A stretch of DNA of 57,408 bases from Candidatus Scalindua sp. SCAELEC01 (GTDB lineage Bacteria > Planctomycetota > Brocadiia > Brocadiales > Scalinduaceae), in NCBI GenBank assembly GCA_004282745.1, contig SHMT01000031.1, positions 1-57,408 on the forward strand, given 5' to 3'. Below the pieces are notes generated by a model that worked only from the letters and a program-made list of their open reading frames with translations, was not told where the DNA came from and did not search any database. Positions 8,090-17,283 of the stretch are shown piece after piece. The position numbers were made by a program, and so were the translations under genes. Positions within the stretch are counted from its first letter, which is position 1. Each line of letters begins with the position of its first letter.

Positions 8090-8905
8090 ATGGGCATGAT
8101 AAAGGTTGATGATTTCGATTTACAATGTACTCTGGAGAGTGGACAAATATTTAGATTCCGTGAAATCAATGGTTGGTATTATGTTAGCGCACGAGATAAA
8201 TTGTTCAAGATCAGGCAGTTGAAGAATAAGATCGAATTCCATGGAGTAGACCAGAAATTTATCGTCTATTACTTTTCTTTAGACGAAGAACATACGAAAA
8301 TTCTTGAAGAGATTAACAAAGACCCCTTTATTAACAAAGCTATTATGGAACATCGAGGCCTCAGACTAATAAGACAAGACCCTTGGGAGTGCTTAGTCGC
8401 CTTTATCTGTTCTTCGGCGTCAAATATTCCAAGGATCACATCAAAGCTCAATTCCCTGTCCCAGTTCTTTGGAAAGAAGCAACGGTTAGATGATTATACA
8501 AATTTTGCGTTTCCACTACCGGGAAAAATCAATGACTATGAAAAAATCAAGGAGGCAAAAACTGGGTTTCGGGCCAAATACATTTTTGAAACAAACAACA
8601 CCATAGATTATGAGCGTCTTAATTCATTAAAAACACTTCCATATCAATCGGCAAAGGATGAACTAAAAAAGTTTAACGGAGTTGGAGACAAGGTCGCAGA
8701 CTGTACACTACTATTTTCCCTCGGTTTTTACCAAGCCTTTCCGGTAGATACCTGGATCAAAAAAATCATACAACAGCGCTACTTTAACAACAAGACGGTT
8801 CCGAACAAAACGATCAACAATTTCGGAATGGATTATTTCGGCAGGTATGCCGGTTATGCACAACAGTTTCTGTTTGTTTTTTCAAGGATGAACGGTAATA
8901 CTTAG
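8090..8905 (+). CDS. 8-oxoguanine DNA glycosylase, OGG1 type
   Basis: A 271-residue base-excision repair enzyme. The N-terminal domain has the OGG1-like DFDLQCTLESGQIFRF opening; the helix-hairpin-helix GPD core reads LKKFNGVGDKVADCTLLFSLG followed by FPVDTWIKK. Lys in GVGDKVAD and Asp in PVDTW are the expected catalytic pair of bifunctional OGG1 enzymes (glycosylase plus AP lyase). Length is slightly below human OGG1 but typical for bacterial and archaeal homologues. Two possible starts lie six bases apart (8090 and 8096). It acts on oxidised guanine in DNA in the cytoplasm/nucleoid. Confidence 0.9.
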   Translation: MGMIKVDDFDLQCTLESGQIFRFREINGWYYVSARDKLFKIRQLKNKIEFHGVDQKFIVYYFSLDEEHTKILEEINKDPFINKAIMEHRGLRLIRQDPWECLVAFICSSASNIPRITSKLNSLSQFFGKKQRLDDYTNFAFPLPGKINDYEKIKEAKTGFRAKYIFETNNTIDYERLNSLKTLPYQSAKDELKKFNGVGDKVADCTLLFSLGFYQAFPVDTWIKKIIQQRYFNNKTVPNKTINNFGMDYFGRYAGYAQQFLFVFSRMNGNT

Positions 8906-9016
8906 GTGATTTTCAAAAACAGAATCTTTTTATCTATACTGCTTAAACATCAAAATATTCAACGTTTTTGGAAGATCAGACAAGAGAATGTTTTGCTATC
9001 ACGAGCAACAAATAAC

Positions 9017-9508
9017 TCAACCCTTAAATTGGTTCGATTTTACATACTCCATTAACCCTCCGGCTTCAATAATGTCCTTCATTTCATCGGGAAAAGGGGT
9101 AAAAGAGTACTCTTTATCAGTTGTCAAATCAATAATCTTACTTAAATTAAGATCAACGAAAACCTCATCACCCTCACGTATCTCACTAGCAGCCTCTTTG
9201 CTCTCAAAAATTGGTAAACCAATGTTTATGGCATTTCTAAAAAATATCCTCGCAAAGCTCTTTGCTATGATACAAGAGATCCCGAAAAACTTAATAGACA
9301 ATGGTGCATGTTCCCTCGAAGAGCCACACCCAAAGTTTTCACCTACCACCAAAATATCGCCTCTCTTTGCTTTCTTCACAAAATCAGAATCGATATCCTC
9401 CATGCAGTGAGATGACAGCTCTTTTAAATCCGTTGTATTTAAATATCTGGCAGGAATAATCTCATCGGTATTAACATTATCCCCGTATATCCAGGTTTTT
9501 CCCTTCAT
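9017..9508 (-). CDS. leuD: 3-isopropylmalate dehydratase small subunit
   Basis: 163 residues. The signature segments are WIYGDNVNTDEIIPARYL at the N-terminus, the GENFGCGSSREHAP loop of the aconitase swivel domain and the FARIFFRNAINIGLP helix. With LeuC (14006-15268) it isomerises 2- and 3-isopropylmalate in leucine synthesis. The compact size and HACN-type loop match the short 'archaeal-type' LeuD that pairs with a 420-residue LeuC. A large CoA-enzyme activase gene is inserted between leuC and leuD in the same direction. It converges with the OGG-type gene. Confidence 0.94.
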   Translation of the reverse strand: MKGKTWIYGDNVNTDEIIPARYLNTTDLKELSSHCMEDIDSDFVKKAKRGDILVVGENFGCGSSREHAPLSIKFFGISCIIAKSFARIFFRNAINIGLPIFESKEAASEIREGDEVFVDLNLSKIIDLTTDKEYSFTPFPDEMKDIIEAGGLMEYVKSNQFKG

Positions 9509-9663
9509 TTAACGCTTAGCCCCTTTTATCCCAACGTTTCAACACCTGGCTGAGGCAATGAACTTGTTGGACTTCCTTTTTATAACAAGGTTACTAAACT
9601 TCCGTCATCTGTTTGTAACAAGATTTCGGGAAGCAAAAATACGGTAACTGAGAAAGCAATTCG

Positions 9664-12600
9664 CTAATTTACATTTGCATACTTACCACTTGCATTTAAT
9701 CTGCTTTCCATGCTTTGACTTGCTTGATGCATAAATGCCTCGATTCGAGTTTCTGAATTAGACTCTTCTTGCCCATCAAACGTCAACTTTAAGCAGGCAA
9801 TCCCATCGTGGTCTCTCTGGAATTTCTCTAATACAGCACTAACAGCTGTACCAGGCATGCAGTGAAAGGGAGCAACGTGGATAATGCCATCAAAGCCTGC
9901 CTCAACCAATTCTACTGCTCTCCCCATACTTAAGACAGGATCGCCCTTATACGACTCATTGATATATGATCTTCCCTTTGAAATCAACTTTTTTATCGAA
10001 CTGTCCTTAAGCAGCTTAACCGAAGACTTCCTAAATGGACGAGACATCTTAAACGCCTTATACTTCTGGACTACTTCAGTAATCAGCTCTGTCGCAAATG
10101 CGTTATAATTCTTTTCCCTTTTACAATCTTCTCGTCTGACATGAGCAATGTAGTCGATCCATTCGCTAAAAGGCGTATTTACTACCTTGCCTCCAAGTTC
10201 TTCGACCTTTCTTTCGACATAGTTATTTGCAAATTCGTTAATGCGGACATAATTCTCTCCGATAAGGCCAATCAAGGGTTTTTGAACACTTCTATCGACA
10301 GCAATTTTGTCGAGAGCTTCGGCAGCATCCTTAGCAACCTGTAAGAGGTCATACCCATACTCAATTGCGTGTTCTGCCCTTCTGAGAGACTGCTTATAAA
10401 CCGCATCTGACTCACCTTTATGCAACTCATACGGTCTCGTTTCAAGTAACAATTTTTGCAGGAAGTCTACGAGGACAAACCCATCCCACGTAAGTTTACG
10501 AAAGCTTGTTCCCAAGCTGCTCGTGTCTGCCATATAATCGTCTCTCTGATCCATGGTAAAGATTGGCACATGTGGCAAACCGACATCGTCAAGAACCAAA
10601 CGATGCATATGGTTATACTGCCCAAAACGACAAGGTCCGGAAGCAACGGCCATAAAGAAAACACTCTTGTCAGGATTAAAATCGGGACTTTGTGTCTTTT
10701 TTATAATATCTCCCGTCGTGAGAATTGCGGGGTAACACTCCTTTCCTGAAGTATATTTCCTACCGATCTCCAGACTCTGTTTGTCTGGCATTGGTAAAGC
10801 TTCAGCAGAAACTCCATTCGCCCTCATTGCAGCTGCAGCCAATCTTCCGCTATCGTTCATGTAGGGTATAAAAACGGTCCGTTTCTCATTTTGAGAGTAT
10901 TTGAATTTTCTGTCTGCCTCTTTCTTAATCTCCTTTGTCCTTGCATTCTTCAAGCTATCTAAAAATGCCTCACAGCGTGTCAGCACACCAGCATCTGCAC
11001 TATGTTCATCTATATCAATTGTCAAAAACGGTTTCCCTCCAACTTCCTTAGGGAAAAATTTGGATATGAAAGAATCGGGACCACAACCAAAATTTGTGAT
11101 GTAGAGAGCGTACAATCTCTTGTCACGTGCAATTACTCTGGCTGCCGCAAGTATCTTTTGCCCGTATTTCCAATACATGTTCGGATAGTCTTTTGCAATA
11201 TCCTCCAAATCAAGAGTAAGAAAATCCATGGGAATGGATAAAACCCCTAGGTCCCTGAGTTTTTCAGGTAGATCCAGATTAACACCCGAATCACAACCAT
11301 TATAGGGACGGCTTATGATGACCAAGGCAAAATCATCATCACCTAAGTTATCCAACACCTCTTTTCCTCTTTCCTCAAGCCGGCTATAGAATTTATCTTG
11401 AGTCTCCTTCGTCTTTTGTATGGCATTTTCAACGATCGCCCCTTTTCTCCCAATCTCTTTCGCAATTTGACGCAAGGTCTTATCCAGAAATGAATCCCCA
11501 TATTCAAAATGGATTACGGGCTCTAACACCTTAAATTTAGGAGAATCCAAGTTTATTGCTGAACGTACAATATAGGGAAGGCATTGTATGTACGGGCAGG
11601 CATAAGAGTGGGTTATCTTGGGCGATGCATGTGTCATATTTATCACGCTAGGAAGGAACAGATAGTCTATCTCTTTGTTGAGTATATCGATAACATGACC
11701 ATGTGCAACTTTAATAGGGAAGCATGTTTCCGCTGTAACATGTTCCAATCCTTTATTAATAATTTCTCTATTCGTATTTTTCGAAATTACAATTTCGAAT
11801 CCCAATTCGGTAAAAAACGCCTTCCACATCGGAAACAATTCAAAGAAAGTGGATGCCTGAGGTATACCAATCCTCTCTGTTTTTTTCTTTGTTTTTAAAG
11901 TATTTTTGCCATTCCCATATGGCTCATAGAGGATTTTTTTCCTTTCATTAAACAATCGGGGAATATTTTTTCCACTTTTTAATTTCTTTTCATCGTCATA
12001 TTTCCCACAACGACTTCCATAATGAAGAGGTGATTCACCCTTTATGATAACCTTTCTTATCTCGCAGATATTCGAACAATCCTTACAAACAAACGAAGAT
12101 GTTTCATATTCCCTTTTTCGCAAATCAAACCCCTTGAAGCGGGAATTTTCCCACTCCTTTTCCTCCATTGATATTATTGCTGAGCCTATGGCCCCCATAA
12201 TGTCATGATGAGGTGGTACAATGATTTCTCTCCCCGTAATTTTCTCAAACGCCGCCTTAACCCCTCTATTCGCCGCAACTCCACCTTGTAAAAAAATAGT
12301 CTTACCGATTTTCCTCTTTTCAACTACCCGGTTGATATAATTCAGCACAATCGAATAGCTTAAGCCTGCTAATAGATCGTCCTTGGGTACACCCAGCTGT
12401 TGATGATGATTAAGGTCAGATTCCATAAAGACCGTACACCTTTCACCAAGAGATGAGGGGCAACATGAGTCCAAGGCACGCTTTCCAAATTCCTTCTTGA
12501 TACTTACGTCTAGTTTTTCAGACTGCTCTTCCAGAAAAGAACCAGTTCCCGCCGCACAAACCTTGTTCATGGTAAAGTCAACAATGGCACCATTTTCAAG

Positions 12601-13947
12601 ACTAACATATTTAGAATCCTGCCCACCAATTTCAAAAATGGTATCTACGTTTTTATCTACTGCTGCTGCAGCAGTTGCATGAGCCGTTATTTCATTCTTC
12701 ACGATATCAGAACCGATAAACTCACCGGTAAGGTATCTACCGGACCCCGTCACACCGACACCTTTCACCACAACCTTGTCCTGTATCTCTTTTCCGACCT
12801 CAAATAACCCCTGCTTGACCGCTTCCAGAGGTTTTCCAGCCGTCATCAAATAACGCCTGGAAAGCACGTTTCTCTCCTTATCAATAGCAACAACATTTGT
12901 ACTTATCGATCCAACATCGACACCAACATAGACCTCAACCTTGCCATTCGCATCAAGATCGTGTTTTGCCACATTGATTTCATAGTTGTTGCAAGTGAGT
13001 TTTTTTAGATTTGTATCTTTCCCTTTTCTATTCTTTAAGTACGCATCAATCGCCTCAAACCCTTTAAACGGTGAGTCAATGCCTTTCTCCAAGAGTGTCA
13101 ATGCAGACCCTATAGCCCCCATTGTGTTGAAATACTTAGGAATAATAAGCTCCCCTTCGTCTAATTCTAATATGTCCTCAAACGCCTTGATAATACCGTT
13201 ATTTGCGGCCACTCCTCCTTGAAATGCTATCGGTTTTGCAAACTCTTTCCCCTTGCCTATATTGCTTTTAAAATTCCTCGTCAGCGCATAGCAGAGTCCT
13301 GAAACAATATCGTGAATCTCAGTCCCAACCTGTTGAAGGTGTATCATATCTGATTTTGCAAAAACACTGCATCTCCCCGCTATCCTCGGCGGATTCTTGG
13401 ACTTTAACGCTAACTTACCAAACTCCTCTTCTATAGAAACCCCTATTCTTGTCGATTGTTGGTCCAAAAATGATCCGGTACCAGCCGCACACATCGTATT
13501 CATCGCAAAATCAGACACCTTCAACCTAACACCATCGTTACCATCTGACTTCCCAAAGGATTCATCACGCTCAAGCATAATCAATTTTGAATCCTCTCCA
13601 CCGATCTCAATTATTGTCTTAACTTCTGGATGAAGCACTGATGTAGCCTTACTCTGAGCCACAACCTCATTAATAAAGCTAATGCCCATTATCTCTGACA
13701 ACAATTTCCCTCCTGAACCCGTCACGGCTACTCCATCTAAATCATCCACTGCAATCCTATTCAGGATATCTTTCAAGACAATGAGTACCGTCTCTATTGG
13801 TTGACCATGTGACCTTACGTAATGATTTTCGATAACATCCATTTTATCATTAATCACAACTGCTTTGATACTTACAGATCCTATATCTAAACCAAGATAT
13901 TTTTTGTGATCCTTTTGATTATACATCCCTGTACTTGATATCATCAT
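9664..13947 (-). CDS. Giant BcrAD/BadFG-type CoA-enzyme activase with DUF2229 and HgdB-like C-terminal part
   Basis: A 1427-residue protein of the 2-hydroxyacyl-CoA dehydratase activase superfamily. Two ASKHA ATPase domains stand in tandem (about 17-290 and 338-610), each with GLDIGSVSIKAV- or GVDVGSISTNVV-type phosphate loops, IGG(E/Q)DSK and CAAGTGSFL. Cys153/Cys193 and Cys464 with a matching GERCTVF cysteine are the expected [4Fe-4S] ligands, which in HgdC bridge two monomers; here both halves are in one chain. A DUF2229 domain starts near residue 690 (RIGIPQASTFFELFPMWKAF), followed by a region with scattered cysteines resembling the dehydratase component. ATP-driven low-potential electron transfer is inferred. 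The substrate is unknown; no dehydratase subunit pair is nearby. It lies between leuC and leuD with 58 and 155 bp gaps. Confidence 0.88.
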   Translation of the reverse strand: MMISSTGMYNQKDHKKYLGLDIGSVSIKAVVINDKMDVIENHYVRSHGQPIETVLIVLKDILNRIAVDDLDGVAVTGSGGKLLSEIMGISFINEVVAQSKATSVLHPEVKTIIEIGGEDSKLIMLERDESFGKSDGNDGVRLKVSDFAMNTMCAAGTGSFLDQQSTRIGVSIEEEFGKLALKSKNPPRIAGRCSVFAKSDMIHLQQVGTEIHDIVSGLCYALTRNFKSNIGKGKEFAKPIAFQGGVAANNGIIKAFEDILELDEGELIIPKYFNTMGAIGSALTLLEKGIDSPFKGFEAIDAYLKNRKGKDTNLKKLTCNNYEINVAKHDLDANGKVEVYVGVDVGSISTNVVAIDKERNVLSRRYLMTAGKPLEAVKQGLFEVGKEIQDKVVVKGVGVTGSGRYLTGEFIGSDIVKNEITAHATAAAAVDKNVDTIFEIGGQDSKYVSLENGAIVDFTMNKVCAAGTGSFLEEQSEKLDVSIKKEFGKRALDSCCPSSLGERCTVFMESDLNHHQQLGVPKDDLLAGLSYSIVLNYINRVVEKRKIGKTIFLQGGVAANRGVKAAFEKITGREIIVPPHHDIMGAIGSAIISMEEKEWENSRFKGFDLRKREYETSSFVCKDCSNICEIRKVIIKGESPLHYGSRCGKYDDEKKLKSGKNIPRLFNERKKILYEPYGNGKNTLKTKKKTERIGIPQASTFFELFPMWKAFFTELGFEIVISKNTNREIINKGLEHVTAETCFPIKVAHGHVIDILNKEIDYLFLPSVINMTHASPKITHSYACPYIQCLPYIVRSAINLDSPKFKVLEPVIHFEYGDSFLDKTLRQIAKEIGRKGAIVENAIQKTKETQDKFYSRLEERGKEVLDNLGDDDFALVIISRPYNGCDSGVNLDLPEKLRDLGVLSIPMDFLTLDLEDIAKDYPNMYWKYGQKILAAARVIARDKRLYALYITNFGCGPDSFISKFFPKEVGGKPFLTIDIDEHSADAGVLTRCEAFLDSLKNARTKEIKKEADRKFKYSQNEKRTVFIPYMNDSGRLAAAAMRANGVSAEALPMPDKQSLEIGRKYTSGKECYPAILTTGDIIKKTQSPDFNPDKSVFFMAVASGPCRFGQYNHMHRLVLDDVGLPHVPIFTMDQRDDYMADTSSLGTSFRKLTWDGFVLVDFLQKLLLETRPYELHKGESDAVYKQSLRRAEHAIEYGYDLLQVAKDAAEALDKIAVDRSVQKPLIGLIGENYVRINEFANNYVERKVEELGGKVVNTPFSEWIDYIAHVRREDCKREKNYNAFATELITEVVQKYKAFKMSRPFRKSSVKLLKDSSIKKLISKGRSYINESYKGDPVLSMGRAVELVEAGFDGIIHVAPFHCMPGTAVSAVLEKFQRDHDGIACLKLTFDGQEESNSETRIEAFMHQASQSMESRLNASGKYANVN

Positions 13948-14005
13948 TTTTCCTCAAACACACAAAAATGGAAAATATATTATTAAAATTTTGCTATCGA
14001 AAAAT

Positions 14006-15268
14006 CTACGTAATTAATCCAGGATGGGAGATTTTCCCCGTAATGGCAGAAGCCGCTGCTACGGCAGGATTGCAGAGGTAAATTTCTGATTTTGGATGTC
14101 CCATTCTCCCTGCAAAATTTCTGTTGGTTGTTGACAAAGCACGCTCACCTTCTGTCAAAACACCCATATGACCACCTAAACAGGGGCCACAGGTCGGTGT
14201 TGAGACAGCCCCTTCCGCGTTGATAAAGATCTCTATCAACCCTTCTCTTAACGCCTCAAGATAGACCTCCTGTGTACCAGGCAACACTATTAAACGGATA
14301 GATGGGTGGATTTTTTTGCCTTTAAGGATTTGCGCAGCAATTCTTAGATCGGAAATCCGTCCATTTGTACAAGAACCTATAACGACCTGATCGATCCTTA
14401 TATCTGATAAATCTTCTACCGGACGAACATTTTCGGGCAGATTCGGTATCGCCACCTGTGGAGTGAGTGCACTCACATCATATTCATGAGTTTCGAAATA
14501 GTTGCAATCCGCATCACTTGAGTAAAATTTATAACCTCTCTGAGCTTTATCGTTTACATATACTTCAGTACAATGATCCGGTGCAATTATTCCATTTTTA
14601 GCACCTGCCTCAATTGCCATATTACACATGGCAAGGCGATCATCCATTGATAAGGACTCTATCACAGGCCCCCCAAATTCCATAGCCTTGTATCTTGCAC
14701 CGTCTACACCAATTTTACCAATCGTATAGAGAATCAAATCTTTACCGGAGACCCATTCGTTTAATTGGCCGGTATAGGTAAACTTAATCGTTTCCGGAAC
14801 TTTTAACCAAACCTTACCGGTTGCATAGCAAGCCGCAATATCTGTACTCCCAACACCGGTTGAAAAGATGCCAAGGGCACCGTATGTGCAGGTATGAGAA
14901 TCTGCTCCAATTACTAAATCTCCAGGAACAACGATACCCTGTTCTGGTAAGAGAACATGCTCTATCCCAACTCTACCCACTTCAAAATAGTTCTTAATTT
15001 GATGTTTTTGCGCAAAGTCCCTAAGGACTTTCGCATTTCGTGCAGATTTAATATCTTTGTTTGGCGTAAAATGGTCTGGTACCAAGACTATCCTGTCAGG
15101 GTGCAGCACCTGCGCTATCCCCAGCGTTTCAAACTGCTCTATCGCAATCGGCGCCGTTATATCGTTCCCGAGACAAACATCAACATCTGCATACACAAAC
15201 TGTCCGGCACGAACTTCCCCAAGGTCTGTGTGGGCGGCGATTATTTTCTCAGTTATTGTCATTACCAT
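14006..15268 (-). CDS. leuC: 3-isopropylmalate dehydratase large subunit (HACN type)
   Basis: 420 residues, the short LeuC/homoaconitase class. Substrate and cluster residues are visible: [27 protein letters not shown] and [10 protein letters not shown] supply the three [4Fe-4S] cysteines, and GRMG(H) closes the active site. Start is at the first of two close ATGs (15268 or 15262). It works with LeuD (9017-9508) in leucine synthesis; a paralogous role in homoaconitate or methylmalate conversion cannot be excluded for this class, but leuB elsewhere in the window (31561) supports leucine. Confidence 0.93.
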   Translation of the reverse strand: MVMTITEKIIAAHTDLGEVRAGQFVYADVDVCLGNDITAPIAIEQFETLGIAQVLHPDRIVLVPDHFTPNKDIKSARNAKVLRDFAQKHQIKNYFEVGRVGIEHVLLPEQGIVVPGDLVIGADSHTCTYGALGIFSTGVGSTDIAACYATGKVWLKVPETIKFTYTGQLNEWVSGKDLILYTIGKIGVDGARYKAMEFGGPVIESLSMDDRLAMCNMAIEAGAKNGIIAPDHCTEVYVNDKAQRGYKFYSSDADCNYFETHEYDVSALTPQVAIPNLPENVRPVEDLSDIRIDQVVIGSCTNGRISDLRIAAQILKGKKIHPSIRLIVLPGTQEVYLEALREGLIEIFINAEGAVSTPTCGPCLGGHMGVLTEGERALSTTNRNFAGRMGHPKSEIYLCNPAVAAASAITGKISHPGLIT

Positions 15269-15317
15269 GTAGGCTCAACCATATGCTATTATTGGTCTAA
15301 AATAGAATTCCACTAAA

Positions 15318-15632
15318 TTAATTTTCAGAGAATCGACTTCTCCTAATCGATTTTATTGAAAGAGGATCTTGCAAATATTTACTGTGGCATTTACAACACA
15401 AATCAAACCTAAAAGTCTTATAATCGACATCCTCTTGTTCGTCAGATTCAAAATTGCTAAATTCATCCTCTTCCTCTTCTTCATCAAAATCTTCTATTAA
15501 TTCTTCATCAAAATCTTCATCATCACCATCTGCTGGTTCACAAGCCGCATAAGCCTCGATTTTGATTACATATCTAACATCTTCTTCAGGAATAATCGAT
15601 CTCCCGCACATGTCACAACTATATCTAATCAT
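15318..15632 (-). CDS. Acidic protein with split zinc-ribbon motif, planctomycete type
   Basis: A 104-residue protein. Cys pairs at YSCDMCGRSI (start) and DLCCKCHSKY (end) would together bind one zinc; between them lies a strongly acidic linker (DDEDFDEELIEDFDEEEEED). Short proteins with this opening and a following VIKIEAY strand are, as I recall, common in planctomycetes, but the function is unknown. It is upstream of leuC in the same direction with a 49-bp gap, so may be co-transcribed. A regulatory or protein-binding role is a guess. Confidence 0.7.
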   Translation of the reverse strand: MIRYSCDMCGRSIIPEEDVRYVIKIEAYAACEPADGDDEDFDEELIEDFDEEEEEDEFSNFESDEQEDVDYKTFRFDLCCKCHSKYLQDPLSIKSIRRSRFSEN

Positions 15633-15824
15633 TAAAGAATTCCTCCCTTTACACTATTCAATGTAAGATATCATCAAATTTACGCAAAAATATCCTCTGA
15701 TTATATACGTGCAAACTATATTTTGTCAAGAATATTAGAATCTGAAACTTCGTTGTCTCCAAAGAGTAAAACATCTCATTTTACGAAAAATTGGTGCGAT
15801 TTAAAATGGAAAAAGTGATGGATT

Positions 15825-16973
15825 TTACAATAGAACCATGTTGTCACGGTGAATTACTTCGTCATAAGGTTTTGCCCCTAAGGTCTTTTTTATCAAAGAA
15901 GTGCTCATTCCCTTAATTTTAAGGACCTCGTCTTTCGAATAATTAATAAGGCCTCTAGCTACCTCTTTATCTCCATCAGTATCCATAATCGATACAATAT
16001 CCCCCTTGACAAAGTTTCCTACAACATTGACAAGGCCAGAAGGTAATAAACTTTTCCCCCTCCTATGTAAAGCATCACATGCCCCTTCGTCGATAAAAAT
16101 TTTCCCATTTGGCCTTACAGAAAAACCAATCCACCGTTTGCGGCTTGCAATCTTTTTCTTGCTCGGAAGAAACAGTGTTCCGACATTATCAAAATTCACT
16201 ATCTTTTGCAAAATATCGGGATGCTTTCCATTTGCAATAATTGCCGCTTCGCCTGCATTAGTAACATCTCCGGCTGCCTTCAGTTTACTTTCCATCCCCC
16301 CCGTACCTTGACGTGTTTTCATTTTAAATGCAAGTTTTTTTATATCATCAGAAACCTCATCCACAATTGGCACTACGATATTCCTCTGTCCCGTTTTTGG
16401 AGGTTTCGTATATAATCCGTCTATAGAAGACAAAAGAATCAACAGATCCGCATGGAGGAGATTTGTAACCATTGCCGACAAAACATCATTATCGCCGAAT
16501 GCTATTTCGTCTATTGCAATCGTATCGTTTTCATTAACAATGGGAATTGTCTTAAAACGTAACAAGGTATGTAATGTGTTAGATGTGTTCAAATATCTTT
16601 GCCGATCTTCAAAGTCCTGTCTTGTTAATAGTAATTGCGCGGCATGGTAACCGTGGCTCTTAAAGCATTCATTGTAAACTTCCATAAGTTTACCTTGTCC
16701 AATTGCCGCAGCTGCCTGAAGCTCGGGAAGAATAGTTGGCCTTTTAGTGCGACCCATTGCACTGATTCCAGCTCCAATTGCACCAGATGTAACAACAACA
16801 ACTTTGTATCCCTTTGTGCAAAGCAGTATAATTTGCCTCGACAAGTCCATAATTTGATTATTATCTAAAATTCCATCTGCATTCGTAAGTACATGTGTCC
16901 CTATTTTTACAACAATTTTATTTACTTTAGATAATGTTTCTTTTCGGATATTCATAGTTTTTTTATCTGCCAC
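15825..16973 (-). CDS. proB: Glutamate 5-kinase with PUA domain
   Basis: 382 residues. The amino-acid kinase domain starts VNKIVVKIGTHVL, has VVTSGAIGAG, the PIVNENDTI segment with FGDNDVLSAMV, and KMKTRQGTGGMESKL. A PUA domain follows from about residue 285 (RKRWIGFSVRPNGKIFIDEGA to the end). It phosphorylates glutamate as the first step of proline synthesis and is normally feedback-inhibited by proline. No proA is adjacent. With pruA in the same window, both directions between glutamate and proline are partly represented. Confidence 0.95.
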   Translation of the reverse strand: MADKKTMNIRKETLSKVNKIVVKIGTHVLTNADGILDNNQIMDLSRQIILLCTKGYKVVVVTSGAIGAGISAMGRTKRPTILPELQAAAAIGQGKLMEVYNECFKSHGYHAAQLLLTRQDFEDRQRYLNTSNTLHTLLRFKTIPIVNENDTIAIDEIAFGDNDVLSAMVTNLLHADLLILLSSIDGLYTKPPKTGQRNIVVPIVDEVSDDIKKLAFKMKTRQGTGGMESKLKAAGDVTNAGEAAIIANGKHPDILQKIVNFDNVGTLFLPSKKKIASRKRWIGFSVRPNGKIFIDEGACDALHRRGKSLLPSGLVNVVGNFVKGDIVSIMDTDGDKEVARGLINYSKDEVLKIKGMSTSLIKKTLGAKPYDEVIHRDNMVLL

Positions 16974-16999
16974 AACCTAAAAATTACAACAAAAAGCAC

Positions 17000-17027
17000 T
17001 TGACATCTAGTGCCTTTTTGATAACAT
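17000..17027 (+). promoter_or_regulatory. Putative sigma-70-like promoter of the histone-fold gene
   Basis: TTGACA at 17000-17005 and TAACAT at 17022-17027, 16 bases apart, about 43 bases before the GTG start at 17070. The -35 is a consensus match; the spacing is one base short of optimal. Confidence 0.55.
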
Positions 17028-17069
17028 CCCGATCTTTCGATCTTATATGAAGAAACAAAGGAGGGACGT

Positions 17070-17270
17070 GTGGCAAAAAAATCAAAGAAAAAGGAGAGAG
17101 AAATACTTGTAGTTGCTAGTAAAATCAGGGATTATATTAAGGAAAAAGATTGCAACACCTCTGGAGAATTTATCAGTGAACTGAGCGATACAGTTTATTG
17201 TTTAATAGACAAAGCCATAAACAGAGCACAGGAAAACGGACGAAAGACGATTCAAGCAAAGGACGTCTAA
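17070..17270 (+). CDS. Bacterial single histone-fold protein
   Basis: A 66-residue basic protein with a GTG start behind a strong AAAGGAGG ribosome site. After a lysine-rich tail (AKKSKKKER), helix 1 (VVASKIRDYIKEK, about 12-26) is followed by the long helix 2 (GEFISELSDTVYCLIDKAI, about 31-56) and the NGRKTIQAKD loop, which is nearly identical to loop 2 of archaeal histones. It ends there, so helix 3 is very short, as in the Bdellovibrio histone Bd0055 type. DNA binding and dimerisation are inferred from the family. It is monocistronic, divergent from proB and convergent with gatB. Confidence 0.82.
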   Translation: MAKKSKKKEREILVVASKIRDYIKEKDCNTSGEFISELSDTVYCLIDKAINRAQENGRKTIQAKDV

Positions 17271-17283
17271 TGTGTGCAATCCG

